From Tethya wilhelma (taxonomy: Eukaryota > Porifera > Demospongiae > Tethyida > Tethyidae): a stretch of DNA of 64,000 nt. The stretch spans positions 6,298,231 to 6,362,230 of the forward strand of contig CAXIPT010000006.1 in assembly GCA_964030475.1 (NCBI GenBank). Reading direction: 5' to 3'. The notes under the pieces are model-generated. The model searched no databases. It saw only the letters and a program-made list of their open reading frames with translations, and was not told the DNA's origin. The position numbers and the translations under genes are program-made. Positions 11,060 to 21,602 of the stretch are shown here, piece by piece (within the stretch, counting starts at the first letter, position 1; every line of letters starts with the position of its first letter).

Positions 11060-12550
11060 TCTGTCTGCTAGTCAAGGTGCATGTGTCGGTTTTATGTACC
11101 AGTGCTCACCACATTCCTAATTAATGAGTTTAATTTTTACAAAATCTCAAAATGCTACAACAGAAGCTCATCAAAATGAGGCAGCCCTGATTTTACGTAC
11201 AACACTACCCACTTCTTCCTTGACCATATAACTATATCGTATACCGCTTAATTTTCGAGGTTACTTTAATTTTTGCGGATTGCGCTATTGCAGATTTTCG
11301 TTGAATAAGTTTCGCGGATTGATATCATTCCTGTGTGCACGCATATGAGCACGCAATTTTTCGTTGAACAATTTTCACAGATAACGTTCAATCCGCGAAA
11401 ACCGCGAAAGTTAAGTACCACGAAAATTAAGCGGTATACGGTAATGTTTGATGTGTTACAGTCTCAATTGCACCTGGTCCATGTAGTCTAAGGTTACTGA
11501 TAATTTTGTGCTCGAGTAATGAGTTAATTGAGAGAAAAATCTGGACGATGTTAATATTGAAAAAAAAAAACCTACAATATTATATATCCCTAGTAGCATA
11601 CCTGATATATACTGGCTATATAGCTCTATGAATATTATATAACAATAATTAATACTACTATCACAGCTTTTCCTTAATTCTTGGGGATCGATCTTTTATT
11701 GAGGTTACTTCCCACTAATTACTCCCGTCTGAGTCGTGTAAAAGCTAGTAACATGATAACTTTATACATGCAGCCCATCATATGAGTGCTCACCAATTCT
11801 GGTCACGCCACTACAATTGATCCGTAATTGTACTTAAGTTTAGAAATACGTGTATATATAGGAATTATTATTGGTAACTAGTTGAAAATCTGTTTTTCAT
11901 GACATGACATTGCAATGATGCCGGAATTCAGAGTATATAATTTCTTTCACACGGTACAGTAGTCACGTAGGAATGGGCCGACTGTCCCATATAGACACAA
12001 TACAAAATGTTGGTCACTATAAAAATCTAGTCAAACAAATTAAACCTTCAAAGTGGCTCTGAGGCTCTCGCTGACAGATTACCAACTGCATGTAAGGCCT
12101 AAAACACACAAAAATTTTCCTCAGCACTCATAGAGAGCGCTAGTGGGAAGCCACCATAGTGCCATTTTTGTTCTCTAACCATAGATAATACAGGGCTAAT
12201 GGATGAAGTAGTCATGTGCCGAAATTGAGACATGCCTTGTTCCAATACTTTTTACCGCACTGCCCATTCCTACACTAAGTTTTTTTTGAAATTTTTAGTA
12301 TTAGCATTTGGATGCAAGATTACCAAATTAAATGCATTCAAAAAAATTTTTTGAATGACATTATACATATTATAGGAAATCACCAAGTTTAAAACTGCCA
12401 ATATTTTTGTAGGTGGCTCAGCAACTAAAATTGCATTGTTTCTGTGCTGCCAGTAAGTAGCTTTACTGATGTCCTTTACTTTAGCTAAATTCTGTATGCA
12501 ATGGTTGTTGTGTATATTCACACACAATATTATTGTCTCATTTCTCACAG
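11060..12550. repeat. intron part upstream of the oxidase, with MITEs
   Basis: Holds the presumed oxidase promoter near 11060-11200, with no motif I would trust. A palindrome lies at about 11240-11438 (taccgcttaattttcg and its inverse). A partial composite repeat at 11960-12290 (gtaggaatgggccgactgtc, then actgcccattcctacac) matches others in the window. No exon recognised. Confidence 0.6.
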
Positions 12551-13029
12551 TGAGCTCCTTCGGATTTAGTGTCTCTGTGCCAGCTCAGCGTCTTCTTGAA
12601 AGTGGAAATAACACCTTTGAAGTCTGCAGTTTTGTCACACTGACTGGAATTTCTCTGGAGCGTGATGTCATTCTGACTGTTGAGGTGGAGGATACTCCTG
12701 GAGCAAGTATGTGATTCGAATGAATCCCGGCATTGAATGCATGCATACTTGGAATTTTAAGATCTGCATTTGTGATCATTTACATACATCCCTTGTTTCA
12801 TGATACTCATAGGGGCTGGCATTGACTTCTCTGTTCCAACACCTCTGGAATATTCCTTCCCAGTCGGTACTGTTTCTGGGCCAGGACCTTGTCTTCTATT
12901 CACTAACTTGGACGATATGAACTTTGAAGGGGACCATTCCTTTACAGTGCATGGCTGTGTCTTCAACAACTCCTGATGGAATTAGTGTCTCTGATGAAAC
13001 TACCATTCTAACAATCATTGATGATGATG
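12551..13029 (+). pseudogene. Calx-beta domain 6, second exon with 4-bp insertion
   Basis: Exon 12551-12706 (156 nt) is open: FGFSVSVPAQ, FEVCSFVTLTGISLERDV, TVEVED. Exon 12813-13029 is 217 nt. It reads GIDFSVPTPLEYSF and NFEGDHSFTV, then an extra catg near 12946-12951 shifts the frame before AVSSTTPDGISVSDET and LTIIDDDG. The homologous exon at 6975-7190 lacks these four bases. Confidence 0.75.
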
Positions 13030-13128
13030 GTCAGTTCAAGTGGACAGTGCATGTCTGTCACGTACTATAATCATTACTATGATAGTCCATTGCAGTTTTT
13101 TTATAAAGTTATAATTATAATTATGCAG

Positions 13129-13845
13129 TGACAGTTCAGATGGACAGAGGATGTGACTATTAGTGAAAATGATGTACCTATACTATTACAATCTGTGCAG
13201 AAGGGGTTGATATTGATAACTTTGAAGTTTCTGCACTTGTTCTAATGATGATCACTGGAGACGCTCAAACAAGTAAGTTGTACCATAAGTATGTCACTTT
13301 ATTTACAAATTTGCTAGCTAATTGTGTCTTGTAAACACGTATGATGTTTGGTATAATCAATCAGTTCAAGTTGCATGGTTTATGTGTTATGTGTCAACGT
13401 CATACCGTATAGCGGGAAATTTTCGTGGGGGAAAATTTTTGCGAATTTCGCGGTTTGGCAGCTTTCCGCGAAAATTTTCCCCCACGAAATTTGTAAGGTA
13501 TGTGGTCGTCACGTATAGTTGAGACACAATCCACGAAAATTTTCCCCGCGAATTTCTATTCAAGGCGAAAACGCAAAAATTTCCCCCCACGAAAATTTCC
13601 CGCTATACGGTATACAGCTCTGCCAGAAGATATCATGACGTCAGAAAGAGCTAATATAAACAACAACTTCCCAGTGATTTTCACTGTTGGACCAACAGCT
13701 CCAGCCTGTCTGGACATTACTGTTGTCAATGATGACTGCTTTGAAGGAGACCATCAGTTTACTGTAACACTTGGGGATCCATCACCATCTCTGATCCAAA
13801 TTGACCCAAACAATGATGTCACAGTCACTATCACAGATGCAGAAG
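13129..13845 (+). pseudogene. Calx-beta domain 7, first exon frameshifted
   Basis: Exon 13129-13272 is 144 nt. It opens VTVQMDR, meets a TAG in that frame, and looks like Calx-beta only if read through two shifts (DVTISENDVP, then ITICAEGVDIDNFEVSAL). Exon 13618-13845 (228 nt) is intact: LPEDIMTSERAN, NDDCFEGDHQFTVTL, DVTVTITDAEG. The acceptor of that exon lies 5 bases beyond the end of a MITE. Confidence 0.7.
13403..13612. mobile_element. MITE, ccgtatagc family, next to a splice acceptor
   Basis: Palindrome from TACCGTATAGCGGG to CCCGCTATACGGTA with ~90-base arms. It occupies the 3' half of the intron between the exons of Calx-beta domain 7. Its last bases run directly into tacag|CT, so the pyrimidine-rich tract before the acceptor belongs to the element. 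Confidence 0.85.
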
Positions 13846-13974
13846 GTATAATAAAATAGCATACATGTATGCATACCATTACACGTATAAGATTATTCTC
13901 GTGGTTCAATTCCATCAGCTGATTGTGTAAACAATTGAAGCTCAGTCTTGATTAAGTTGCATGGTGGGATATTG

Positions 13975-14198
13975 TACCATATAGTGGGTAATTTTCTTGG
14001 GGGGAAATTTTTGCGAATTTCACAGTTTGGCAGCTTTCCACGAAAATTTTCCCCCACGAAATTTTGTAAGGTACGAGGTCGTCACGTAATGTTGAGACGC
14101 AATCCACGAAAATTTTCCCCACAAATTTCTATTCAAGATGAAAACGCAAGATGAAAATGCAAAAATTTTCCCCCATGAAAAATTCCCGCTATACGGTA
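13975..14198. mobile_element. MITE, ccgtatagc family
   Basis: Palindrome from taccatatagtggg to cccgctatacggta, somewhat diverged, with internal repeat of gatgaaaacgcaa/gatgaaaatgcaa. Its right end lies within about 15 bp of the left breakpoint of the inversion in Calx-beta domain 8. Confidence 0.8.
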
Positions 14199-14204
14199 AC
14201 ACAC

Positions 14205-14703
14205 CCATTCACCATGAGAATGAATGGGCACCTTCCAGAACATTGTCAGCAATGATAGATACTGTGTCTACAGTGGTGCGCTCTGCTCCATTGCCATCAT
14301 TAACAAGAAACATGACAGAGACTCAGAGGGTTCTCTGGTTGAAGTCCTCATTCAACACTATAGCGATAACACAATCAAATAAACCTTCAAAGTGACATAC
14401 TGCATGTACACTCAGTCTGTATGAGTATATTCATTCACCTGCTTTGTTTCCATCGTTCAGTGTTATAATGACACCAATATCAACCTTGAGTGGACCTCCC
14501 GGTGTAGTCAGAAGTAGGGAAAATGGAACATTATCTCCCTCCTCCACCTCCATCATCAGGTCATGAATATCAGCAAATCCAATGGTTGCAGATCAATATC
14601 AGTATCACTGTGACTTTGAGTGCTGCTGATGCTGAAGCTGAAGGCTATACTCTTGATATGGATCGTGACGAGCTAACGGTCATTATCAGAGATTCATCAG
14701 ATT
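14205..14703 (-). pseudogene. Calx-beta domain 8, inverted and split
   Basis: Read on the minus strand, 14585-14439 is an N-terminal half exon (MMEVEEGDNVPFSLLLTTP, ending LNDGNKAG with donor gtgaat). 14400-14205 is most of the C-terminal half (FLVNDGNGAERTTVDTVSII, NVLEGAHSF), with an in-frame TGA upstream. The missing end of that half (TVTLSAADAEAEGYTLDMD, ELTVIIRDSSD) lies at about 14603-14703 on the plus strand. A ~380-bp segment has therefore flipped inside the gene, destroying this domain. Confidence 0.75.
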
Positions 14704-14773
14704 GTAAGATAACAATATTAGTGTAGTTTTATTCTGTAGCAGTTATTGAACTTCTTTTCTGATTTCCCTGCAG

Positions 14774-15130
14774 TGGCTGATTTCATTTTCAGTTTTGTGG
14801 CAGTGCCGTCTCCCAACCCCGCTGAATGTACTGTCGATGTTTGCAGTTCAGTCTCAACAACTGGTCTAATGTCTCTGGAGTGTGATGTCACTGTAACTGT
14901 GGAAGTCATGGATAGTGCGATAGCAGGTTTGTATGCACATGGTCAAGTCTGTCATTAATATTGGCTCTATACCTTTGTTGTATATTTATAGATTCATTCT
15001 TGCATTTGTACAGATGAAGTGGTGGTTTTCCCCTCCCCTTCTTCCCTTGTGTACTCCTTCCCCTCCTCCTCATCATTTCCGACCACGCCATTCCCTTGCC
15101 TGACATTCCTCATTGATTATATGAATTAGG
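14774..15130 (+). pseudogene. Calx-beta domain 9, truncated
   Basis: Exon 14774-14926 (153 nt) is intact and close to 5845-6000 (DVCSSVSTTGLMSLECDV). Exon from 15014 begins like 6975-7190 (SSLVYSFPSSSSFP, CLTF) but breaks after LIDYMN at a TAG (15128-15130), before the EGDHSF block. This is where recognisable Calx-beta sequence stops. Confidence 0.75.
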
Positions 15131-15180
15131 GACACAGTCAGACATATTCGATTGACTATTGTAACCTTATAATTTATACA

Positions 15181-15540
15181 GCTGGTTGTAATCCCCTCCT
15201 GCCCCTGGCTAATGGAGTCATTAATGACTAGTCTCTCTTACAACACTGAGTACTCTCTGAGAGTGGCAGCTGTCAACTGTGCTGGTAGTGCACCACAGGA
15301 AGTAGAAGGAACACCAGAGGTAATGTATGTTTTCACTGTCTACAGCTATAGCCTCGTTCCCAGGCTCCCCCTGTGCTTTTTTGCAAAAAAAGCTAAAGGG
15401 AGGGGCCTGGGATCGAGGCTATACAGCTATTCTAAAGTAGCAATGCCTTCAATGTTTACCTTCATTAAATGGTTCCTTGTACTGCTACAACAGAGGGATC
15501 ACTGATCTACTTCCAGTGTAACGAGACCTTTGTACCCAAC
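15181..15540 (+). pseudogene. scraps of a CCP/FN3 receptor gene
   Basis: Positions 15181-15230 repeat the first ~50 bases of the CCP exon found whole at 24733 and 38190 (GCNPLLPLANGVIND). They run straight into the end of an FN3 domain (LSYNTEYSLRVAAVNCAGSA), then a 75-bp palindrome at 15348-15422 (tagcctcgttcccaggct), then part of another CCP (GSLIYFQCNETFVPN) ending in a stop. A fused, non-functional remnant. Confidence 0.75.
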
Positions 15541-15669
15541 ACTACCGACAATGAATAAATTCATAAGCATAAATTATGACATCACTGAGAAATATTGAAC
15601 TACAAACCTGTCGTAAAATTACGACATTTTGGTACCGAAAGAGCTATACGTACTACCGTACGTATGATA

Positions 15670-18239
15670 CAGAAGTTCAGATGAAAACTATTACATACCG
15701 AATATTAATAGATTAGATTAGTTTTGAGGATGCCATACATTAATACAACAGGCTAATGTAGTAGATACATCACTGGTCTTCTCAGCACTGTGGCTTGCTG
15801 CTAGTCTGGGCACCAGACCCTTCCTTCTTTCTTCCCCCTAAAACCTAGCAAGAAAGGGACTATAGCTTGCTGCACACAGACTGTATTTGGGGGAACCTTG
15901 CCAGTAGTGCAATAGTTCATGTCATGTGTTTAGCTTTTTTGGCTGATGTCCTCTACCCATTCAATGTGAGTGCATTGCCAAGACTTTGCTGGTATGACAA
16001 ATGTGCAAAGGAATAATTTAGCATATTATATTGACGACCATCACCGTCCGGTTTAGAGCGCGCGAATTGGATACAAAATTAATGTAAAATTAATAATGCG
16101 CGCGTGTAGTAACAAGCACAACGTCATCCAGAATACAAATGGAAGCTTGCATTGGTTGTCACATGAATACATTGAACCCCATGGCATGATGCAGTATACA
16201 ACCATAATGAATTGAATATGCTTGACATTCCCTAGTCTCGTGGGCCAGACGTCTGCCCACGAGACTATTAGACATTCCCCCAGCATATTATGGATATGAC
16301 ACTAGGATAACTTAATTTTGTTGTTAAGATGAGAATTCATGTAAAAAGCCAAAATTCAAGACTGCATATCATAGCAGCTAAGCTAATCCATAGTGCAACA
16401 CAAACACACAGTAAACAACTCCTATTCATGTAATAGTCATTCACTGCATGCACAGATGCATGGCCCAGGTACAAGGTTAATTGTCAGGAACACAAGTACA
16501 TACTGCTAGATGTAGATAAACACAGATGGGTACATTGGCCTGTTTACATTGTGCAACTGTTTGTGTTCCCTAACAATGAGTATAATGGGTGGCATGATCT
16601 TGTACAATCCCTTTACTGAATTGACAGTTCAAAGTTCATATCACTGGTGGTGGGAAACTGGAGTACACACTAGCAGTTTTTCTTTCAATGTTGACATTAA
16701 TGATGACAGTAGTTATTAAAGCCCACCACTAGAATTATGGTTTCAGTTAGGGTGAGCTGTAGTAGAGTGATTGGGTCACATTATATAATATAATCGAACA
16801 TGTTTGTGACCTCCTGATTCACTCCCAAACATGACGTGGACTACTAGTTGCAGCAATATGCCATCTACACAGGCACACCCAGAGCTCCCAAGGTTCATGC
16901 ACTGAAATGAGTGAGATTTTGTATATGTACCATATAAATTCATTATCTTAGTACATAAAAGCAGTAGAGCACAAAGAGTGAGATTCCATTGGCATAATAC
17001 AAATTTTGAGCACTTTTAGGAGTGAGACAGCTTCAAAATGAGTGAGACTCACTCCTAATGAGTGAGACTTGGTACGTATGCACACCTGAGACCACACATC
17101 ACCTAAACTCCAAATTTGTACCAAGTGCAAGGGTACATACGGATCAACCTAAGTCTCGTGGATCAATGAGAACAGCACTCCCCTGATGCCCAAAGACTAA
17201 TATGTATCGCTCATCAATCTTTTGAGTTCCAGGGAGAATCTCACTATAAAAAAACTCCCAGATTGTGTAAAACCAATGAGCTCCAAAACTACTTTCCTGC
17301 ATGTCAGTATTAAAAAGGCTTAGCAAATAGTTTCACTACTAATGATAACTCCTTTGTAATTCGTATCAGATTCTATTTTGTTCTGTTGTGGCAGGACCAG
17401 TATGAAAATCCACAATGTGTCGTGGATAATAACTGCATTCCTGCAAAACCAAATTAAAATTGTATCTATCTACCTGCTCATTCCTAGCCATAAATCAGTG
17501 TGCATATATAGCTACCACAACTGATCCCGGATTCAGTGCATGTAGTGGCCAAGGATATATACTCTGAGTCATGCAGTGCCCTTACCAGCATAGATAATAT
17601 AAGGCTCATATGGTTACCAGCAATAGAACCACCCCTGAATTGGCATGAGATGGTCATGTTCATGACAACTTCTTTACAGTGTACTTGCAATGAATTCCTT
17701 TTGTTGAACAATGAATTTACATTAAAGGGGCTTGGTCTATTGATACATGAGTAGGCAGTGAGTAAGCATCCAAATAAGGCTTGCTACACAAAATCTGATT
17801 CCAAAACTTGGATCTTGTATGTGACACTCAATAATTCCAGAATAAACATTCCAGTTCAGAAAACTGGGACTGCCAGGCAATTAAATACACCCTTAGTTGG
17901 GAATACAGGAAGATAATGGCAACTAATGAATTTGTTTAACTCTCAAAAGCATACACACCCAATGTATTTTGGAAAAGCCATACTACTTGGCTCTCCTCTT
18001 CCAACAGCATTGACAGGAGTGATGACAAATTCAAACAAGGCTGAGGGATCAGAGTTTGACGTAAGATAAGGTTAATTATAGCAGATAATTATTATTGTAC
18101 TACTGATTACAGCAATGATAAGAGTGTTGAAATGCGCTGAGATGCCCTCTTCAAGAAACAGTTACTTTTCTGGCTGACACATCAATCTTTGGAGTGCTCA
18201 AAGCCGAGCTAGCTAGAAAAAGCATTCACAGGGACACAT

Positions 18240-18289
<50 letters not shown>

Positions 18290-18557
18290 TCATACACTCA
18301 TGTACAAATATATGCATGCACAATCTTGCATATATTTCTCTAGAAAATATCTTTCACATGCACGCACATGCACACCCACACATACAGACACACACACACA
18401 CACACACACACATTTGCACAGTAATATACCTTTCTAGCGTGACGTTCAGATACTGTATATGTGCAACACACTTGAACTGACACACATGAATTACACAATT
18501 GTACATTTGTATGTTAAAATTTATATCTGTCTCGCACACACGCATGCACACACGCAC

Positions 18558-18595
<38 letters not shown>

Positions 18596-19364
18596 CTGTC
18601 AGTTGTCATAGACTATACACAATGTGATGCTGTATAGTCAAAGCACAACATCTCATTGTGTGCATGAGAGTGCATACTATTAATTGTCAAGAAAATTCTA
18701 CTCTGCGACTTGACCATTACAAAAGCAATACAGGGGTTACACACAATCATGATACCCAATCTTGCATGATCAGAGTCAGGCCTGTAAGAGTAGAAAGTTA
18801 GAATTAGAATACCTGATGTTAGTACCATATCAGTCTTAGACCCAATAGGCAACATTTTAGTCCACACATAGTGTAAGATAGCCATTAGGCTATATGCATT
18901 GTTAAAAGATTTCTGGGACTGCTTTTCTAATACAATTTTGGTATGCATCACAAAAATGATATGGTAAATCTTCTAGCAACAGATGCCACAAGATACACTA
19001 AGATACCAGGTGGCTGAGCTGAGTACACAAAGTGGTTTAGCTAGTGCACAAGGTGGTTTGCTGTCATGTGAAAGTTTTGTTATTCAAGTACCTATGTGGT
19101 GAGTGAAAAACAGCACACACAGCAGAGAGGCTGTGTGTCAGTATGTACATCAGTGATATTGAAATATGCATAATGGTAAGTGATTCATGAGCTTATTAGA
19201 AATTCCATTACACAATGTCATGTATACATGGTGTCCTGCACAAACTACAACATGAAACAAAAATAATAACAGACACAAAATTTTAAAATTATACTAAAAT
19301 GTACTTTTGATTACAAGTTCCTCGGCTTTGGGGGGCGTGGCGGCTGAGGAGGGCCACTGTATGG

Positions 19365-19418
<54 letters not shown>

Positions 19419-19440
19419 CAATGATCACAAACATGCATTA
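15670..19440. repeat. segmental duplication, copy 1
   Basis: Matches 45590-48840 in the same order and orientation, at visibly diverged level. Anchors: ttttggctgatgtcctctac, ctggtatgacaaatgtgcaa, gcagtttttctttcaatgtt, and the terminal exon with its flank (gtacttttgattacaagttc, ggcgtggcggctgaggaggg). Between 16070 and 19300 no coding exon is seen. Holds (CA)n tracts at 18238-18283, 18383-18412 and 18565-18594, and a (GA)n tract at 19369-19416. Part of a short dispersed repeat (agtctggg...ctagcaagaaaggg) is at 15801-15862. Confidence 0.8.
19311..19356 (-). pseudogene. orphan terminal exon, proline-rich
   Basis: 46 nt from acceptor acag to TAA, encoding [14 protein letters not shown]. It is identical in product and length to the last exon of the receptor at 48690-48735, including the (GA)n tract (CT-rich on this strand) before the acceptor. 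No partner exons in phase were found upstream on this strand, so it is probably carried here by the segmental duplication. Confidence 0.7.
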
Positions 19441-21602
19441 ATTTAATAATTAGTGAGTCCAGTACAGACCTGCATGCCAACTAAGTCTAATGCATTGTGC
19501 ATATTTCTCACACATGAAACAGTCATAACTGTAACATGTTCTCACTTTACAATAAAAATCTCACGCTAACAGTTTGAAAACAGACCAGATCCGATCCATT
19601 TGGCATCCTACATTTTGCTCGACTCGTTCTCTAGCTAGTTTACAATAATTAGAGTTCAGAGGTCACTATTATGGACATGGCTAGTATGTATGCATGTATG
19701 TGGTCAGTAGGCACACGTATGATACGTACCACTAGCTAGCTTTTGCTCACTGTAAGTTACATTGCAAGCCTCGTTTCAAAGCTTTGCATGCACTTAGCCT
19801 CATTCCCAGGCCCAGCACATGTGGTATGTCTGTCATTGTTATGCCATATCATAGATAATATAGACTATATTATCTATGGCCATATGCTGTACATGCAGTT
19901 CTACTGTTAGTACGCTACTTATCAACTGCAAAATAGGATATTGTTGTACCGTATAGTGTAGTATGTGCAATACGAGTGTGTGCTGCACATACGAATTGAA
20001 AGCTATGAAAAAATTTTCTCCTGNCACTGTTTTTTATATGAATTGGAGTACTTTCTAAAGTAGTTTCAACTGTCAGAAGATGTGCCTGAATCAGAGCCTG
20101 CAGAAGACAAGAATCGAGACTATGTGTGAACTATTATAATACCAGTATATGAATATTCATGATGTACTTTTTCCATACTATTATGATAAACTTGACTGGG
20201 TCAAATAGTACATTGAAAGAGCCTAGTGACAGACAGATATACCTTGTACAAGTCTTAGTATGCCTTATTGTGCTTCAAATTCAGTGGCAAAATACAAAAA
20301 CTTAGAAAGTAGTCGTGTACTACACAATACATTGAATTTATATGCATTCATATGTAGATTAGGGTGAGTGCCCTTACAAAAGCTTTGGACATTTCCGTTT
20401 AAAGACATTTACAATAGCAATAATAGCACACAAGGTGCTTAAGACATCGTAGAACATAAATAAGCAAGCCAAAATTGTGTCCCTTGCTTACCGAGTGATA
20501 TTCTCCTGGAAATAGTCACCACACACTGCTTGTCTGGTGTCCTAGTGCAAATATTCACGGCAAGCAGACATTTCGTATAACACTTGAGCTCGTAAATGAA
20601 GACTTATATTATTCTTTGGACATCTGACTATCCAATGGTGAGCACAGATAGGGCCAAATCTCCGTGTAATCCAGCTTGAAACTTCATTCTTCAATGTGCC
20701 TCCAAACGGCCAAAAAGTCGCCATTTTCCTGGTCACGCCCACTTACGTTGCAAACAAAATCAGGCGCGGATATTCGTGTGCGGTTCGACTGATATGTGGG
20801 CATCTAAATAACTTGTCACTATTTACATTGTGTGTGTAATTCGCGAGCTGTAACCAGACGGTAGGGGTCGTCAATATAGTATGCTAAATTATTCAGTTGC
20901 ACATTGTTTACACCAGCAAGGTCTTGGCCACTCATTGTTGTCACCACCTCTAATGGGTAGAGGACATCAGCCAAAAAGCCAAACATCTGGCATGAACTGT
21001 TGCACTACTGGCATGGTTTCTTCCAAAATTACTTATACAGTCTGCTATATGGTGCAGCAAGCTGTGCTGTGGAGATCAGTGATGTAGCTGTGGAATTATC
21101 TCAACTCTGAATCGCTTGCATCTAAACTTCTATGGTGACAATCATCATGTCCTCTTCCCCACTTAATTGTATATACGTAATTGTAAAGTGCAACAAGAGG
21201 AGACGTACTGGCAAATAGGAAAAAAAATAATAAAGCATAGGTAAAGTTTGTAATTATGATTGTCACAGAATAATAATGACGACGACAAGAGCTTAATTGC
21301 ATGTGTATTATGTGCTATAATACTGTGCTTCAAAGTTGGCATCATTTTGCTATATGATTAGTGATAGAATGCTAACAAAGCTCAAAATTATACAAATCTA
21401 GCTAGATCTGCACAACAGTACTGATTGTGTTTTGCTGTTTTACCAAGTCTTTCTTTTATTGCCTTTACTGCAATGTAGACCCAGGAGACAGTTAGAAACA
21501 GGAAGACTGTCCAGTGATGTCTCTCTGACACCAATGCTGTTTATTAAAAAATGGACAATCATGTTAATGAATAATTTCTCCAAAATAAAGCAAACCTCTT
21601 AC
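19441..21602. other. no gene recognised; dispersed repeat remnant
   Basis: Mostly unique AT-rich sequence. Positions about 20850-21090 are an inverted copy of a ~250-bp repeat also at 15780-16070 and 45720-45960, with a piece at 23785-23860 (ggacatcagccaaaaagcca, accagcaaggtcttggcca). Its translated form (GRGHQP, QTSG, YCTTGKVF-like) is shared between copies and may be old coding matter, family unknown. An N is at 20025. Confidence 0.5.

Larger units (their letters stand above)
366..15130 (+). pseudogene. Calx-beta repeat protein gene, 5'-partial, partly decayed
   Basis: A chain of nine Calx-beta domains. Calx-beta is a calcium-binding beta-sandwich found in adhesion and matrix proteins; sponge aggregation-factor core proteins carry such repeats, so a role in cell adhesion or allorecognition is possible but not shown. 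Each domain uses two exons of about 150-160 nt and 216-234 nt, all bounded by phase-1 introns. The second half carries the recurring E-G-D/F-H-S-F block and ends in a T-I-x-D-x-D/E-G-type motif. Nearly every exon has good splice sites. No signal peptide or membrane segment lies inside the window; the start is to the left. Exons at 2915-3074, 3203-3426, 3853-4013, 12813-13029 and 13129-13272 contain frameshifts, domain 8 holds an inversion with an in-frame stop, and domain 9 ends at an early TAG. The first half could still be expressed if some indels are assembly errors. An antisense oxidase gene sits in the 7191-12550 intron. Confidence 0.75.

Noticed and set aside
20881..21087. Possible conserved gene (GRGHQP ... 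QTSG ... CTTG) also at 45714-45923
   Set aside because: The segment is part of a dispersed ~250-bp repeat with four copies in both orientations. Similar translation follows from similar DNA, and no start, splice sites or domain support a gene.
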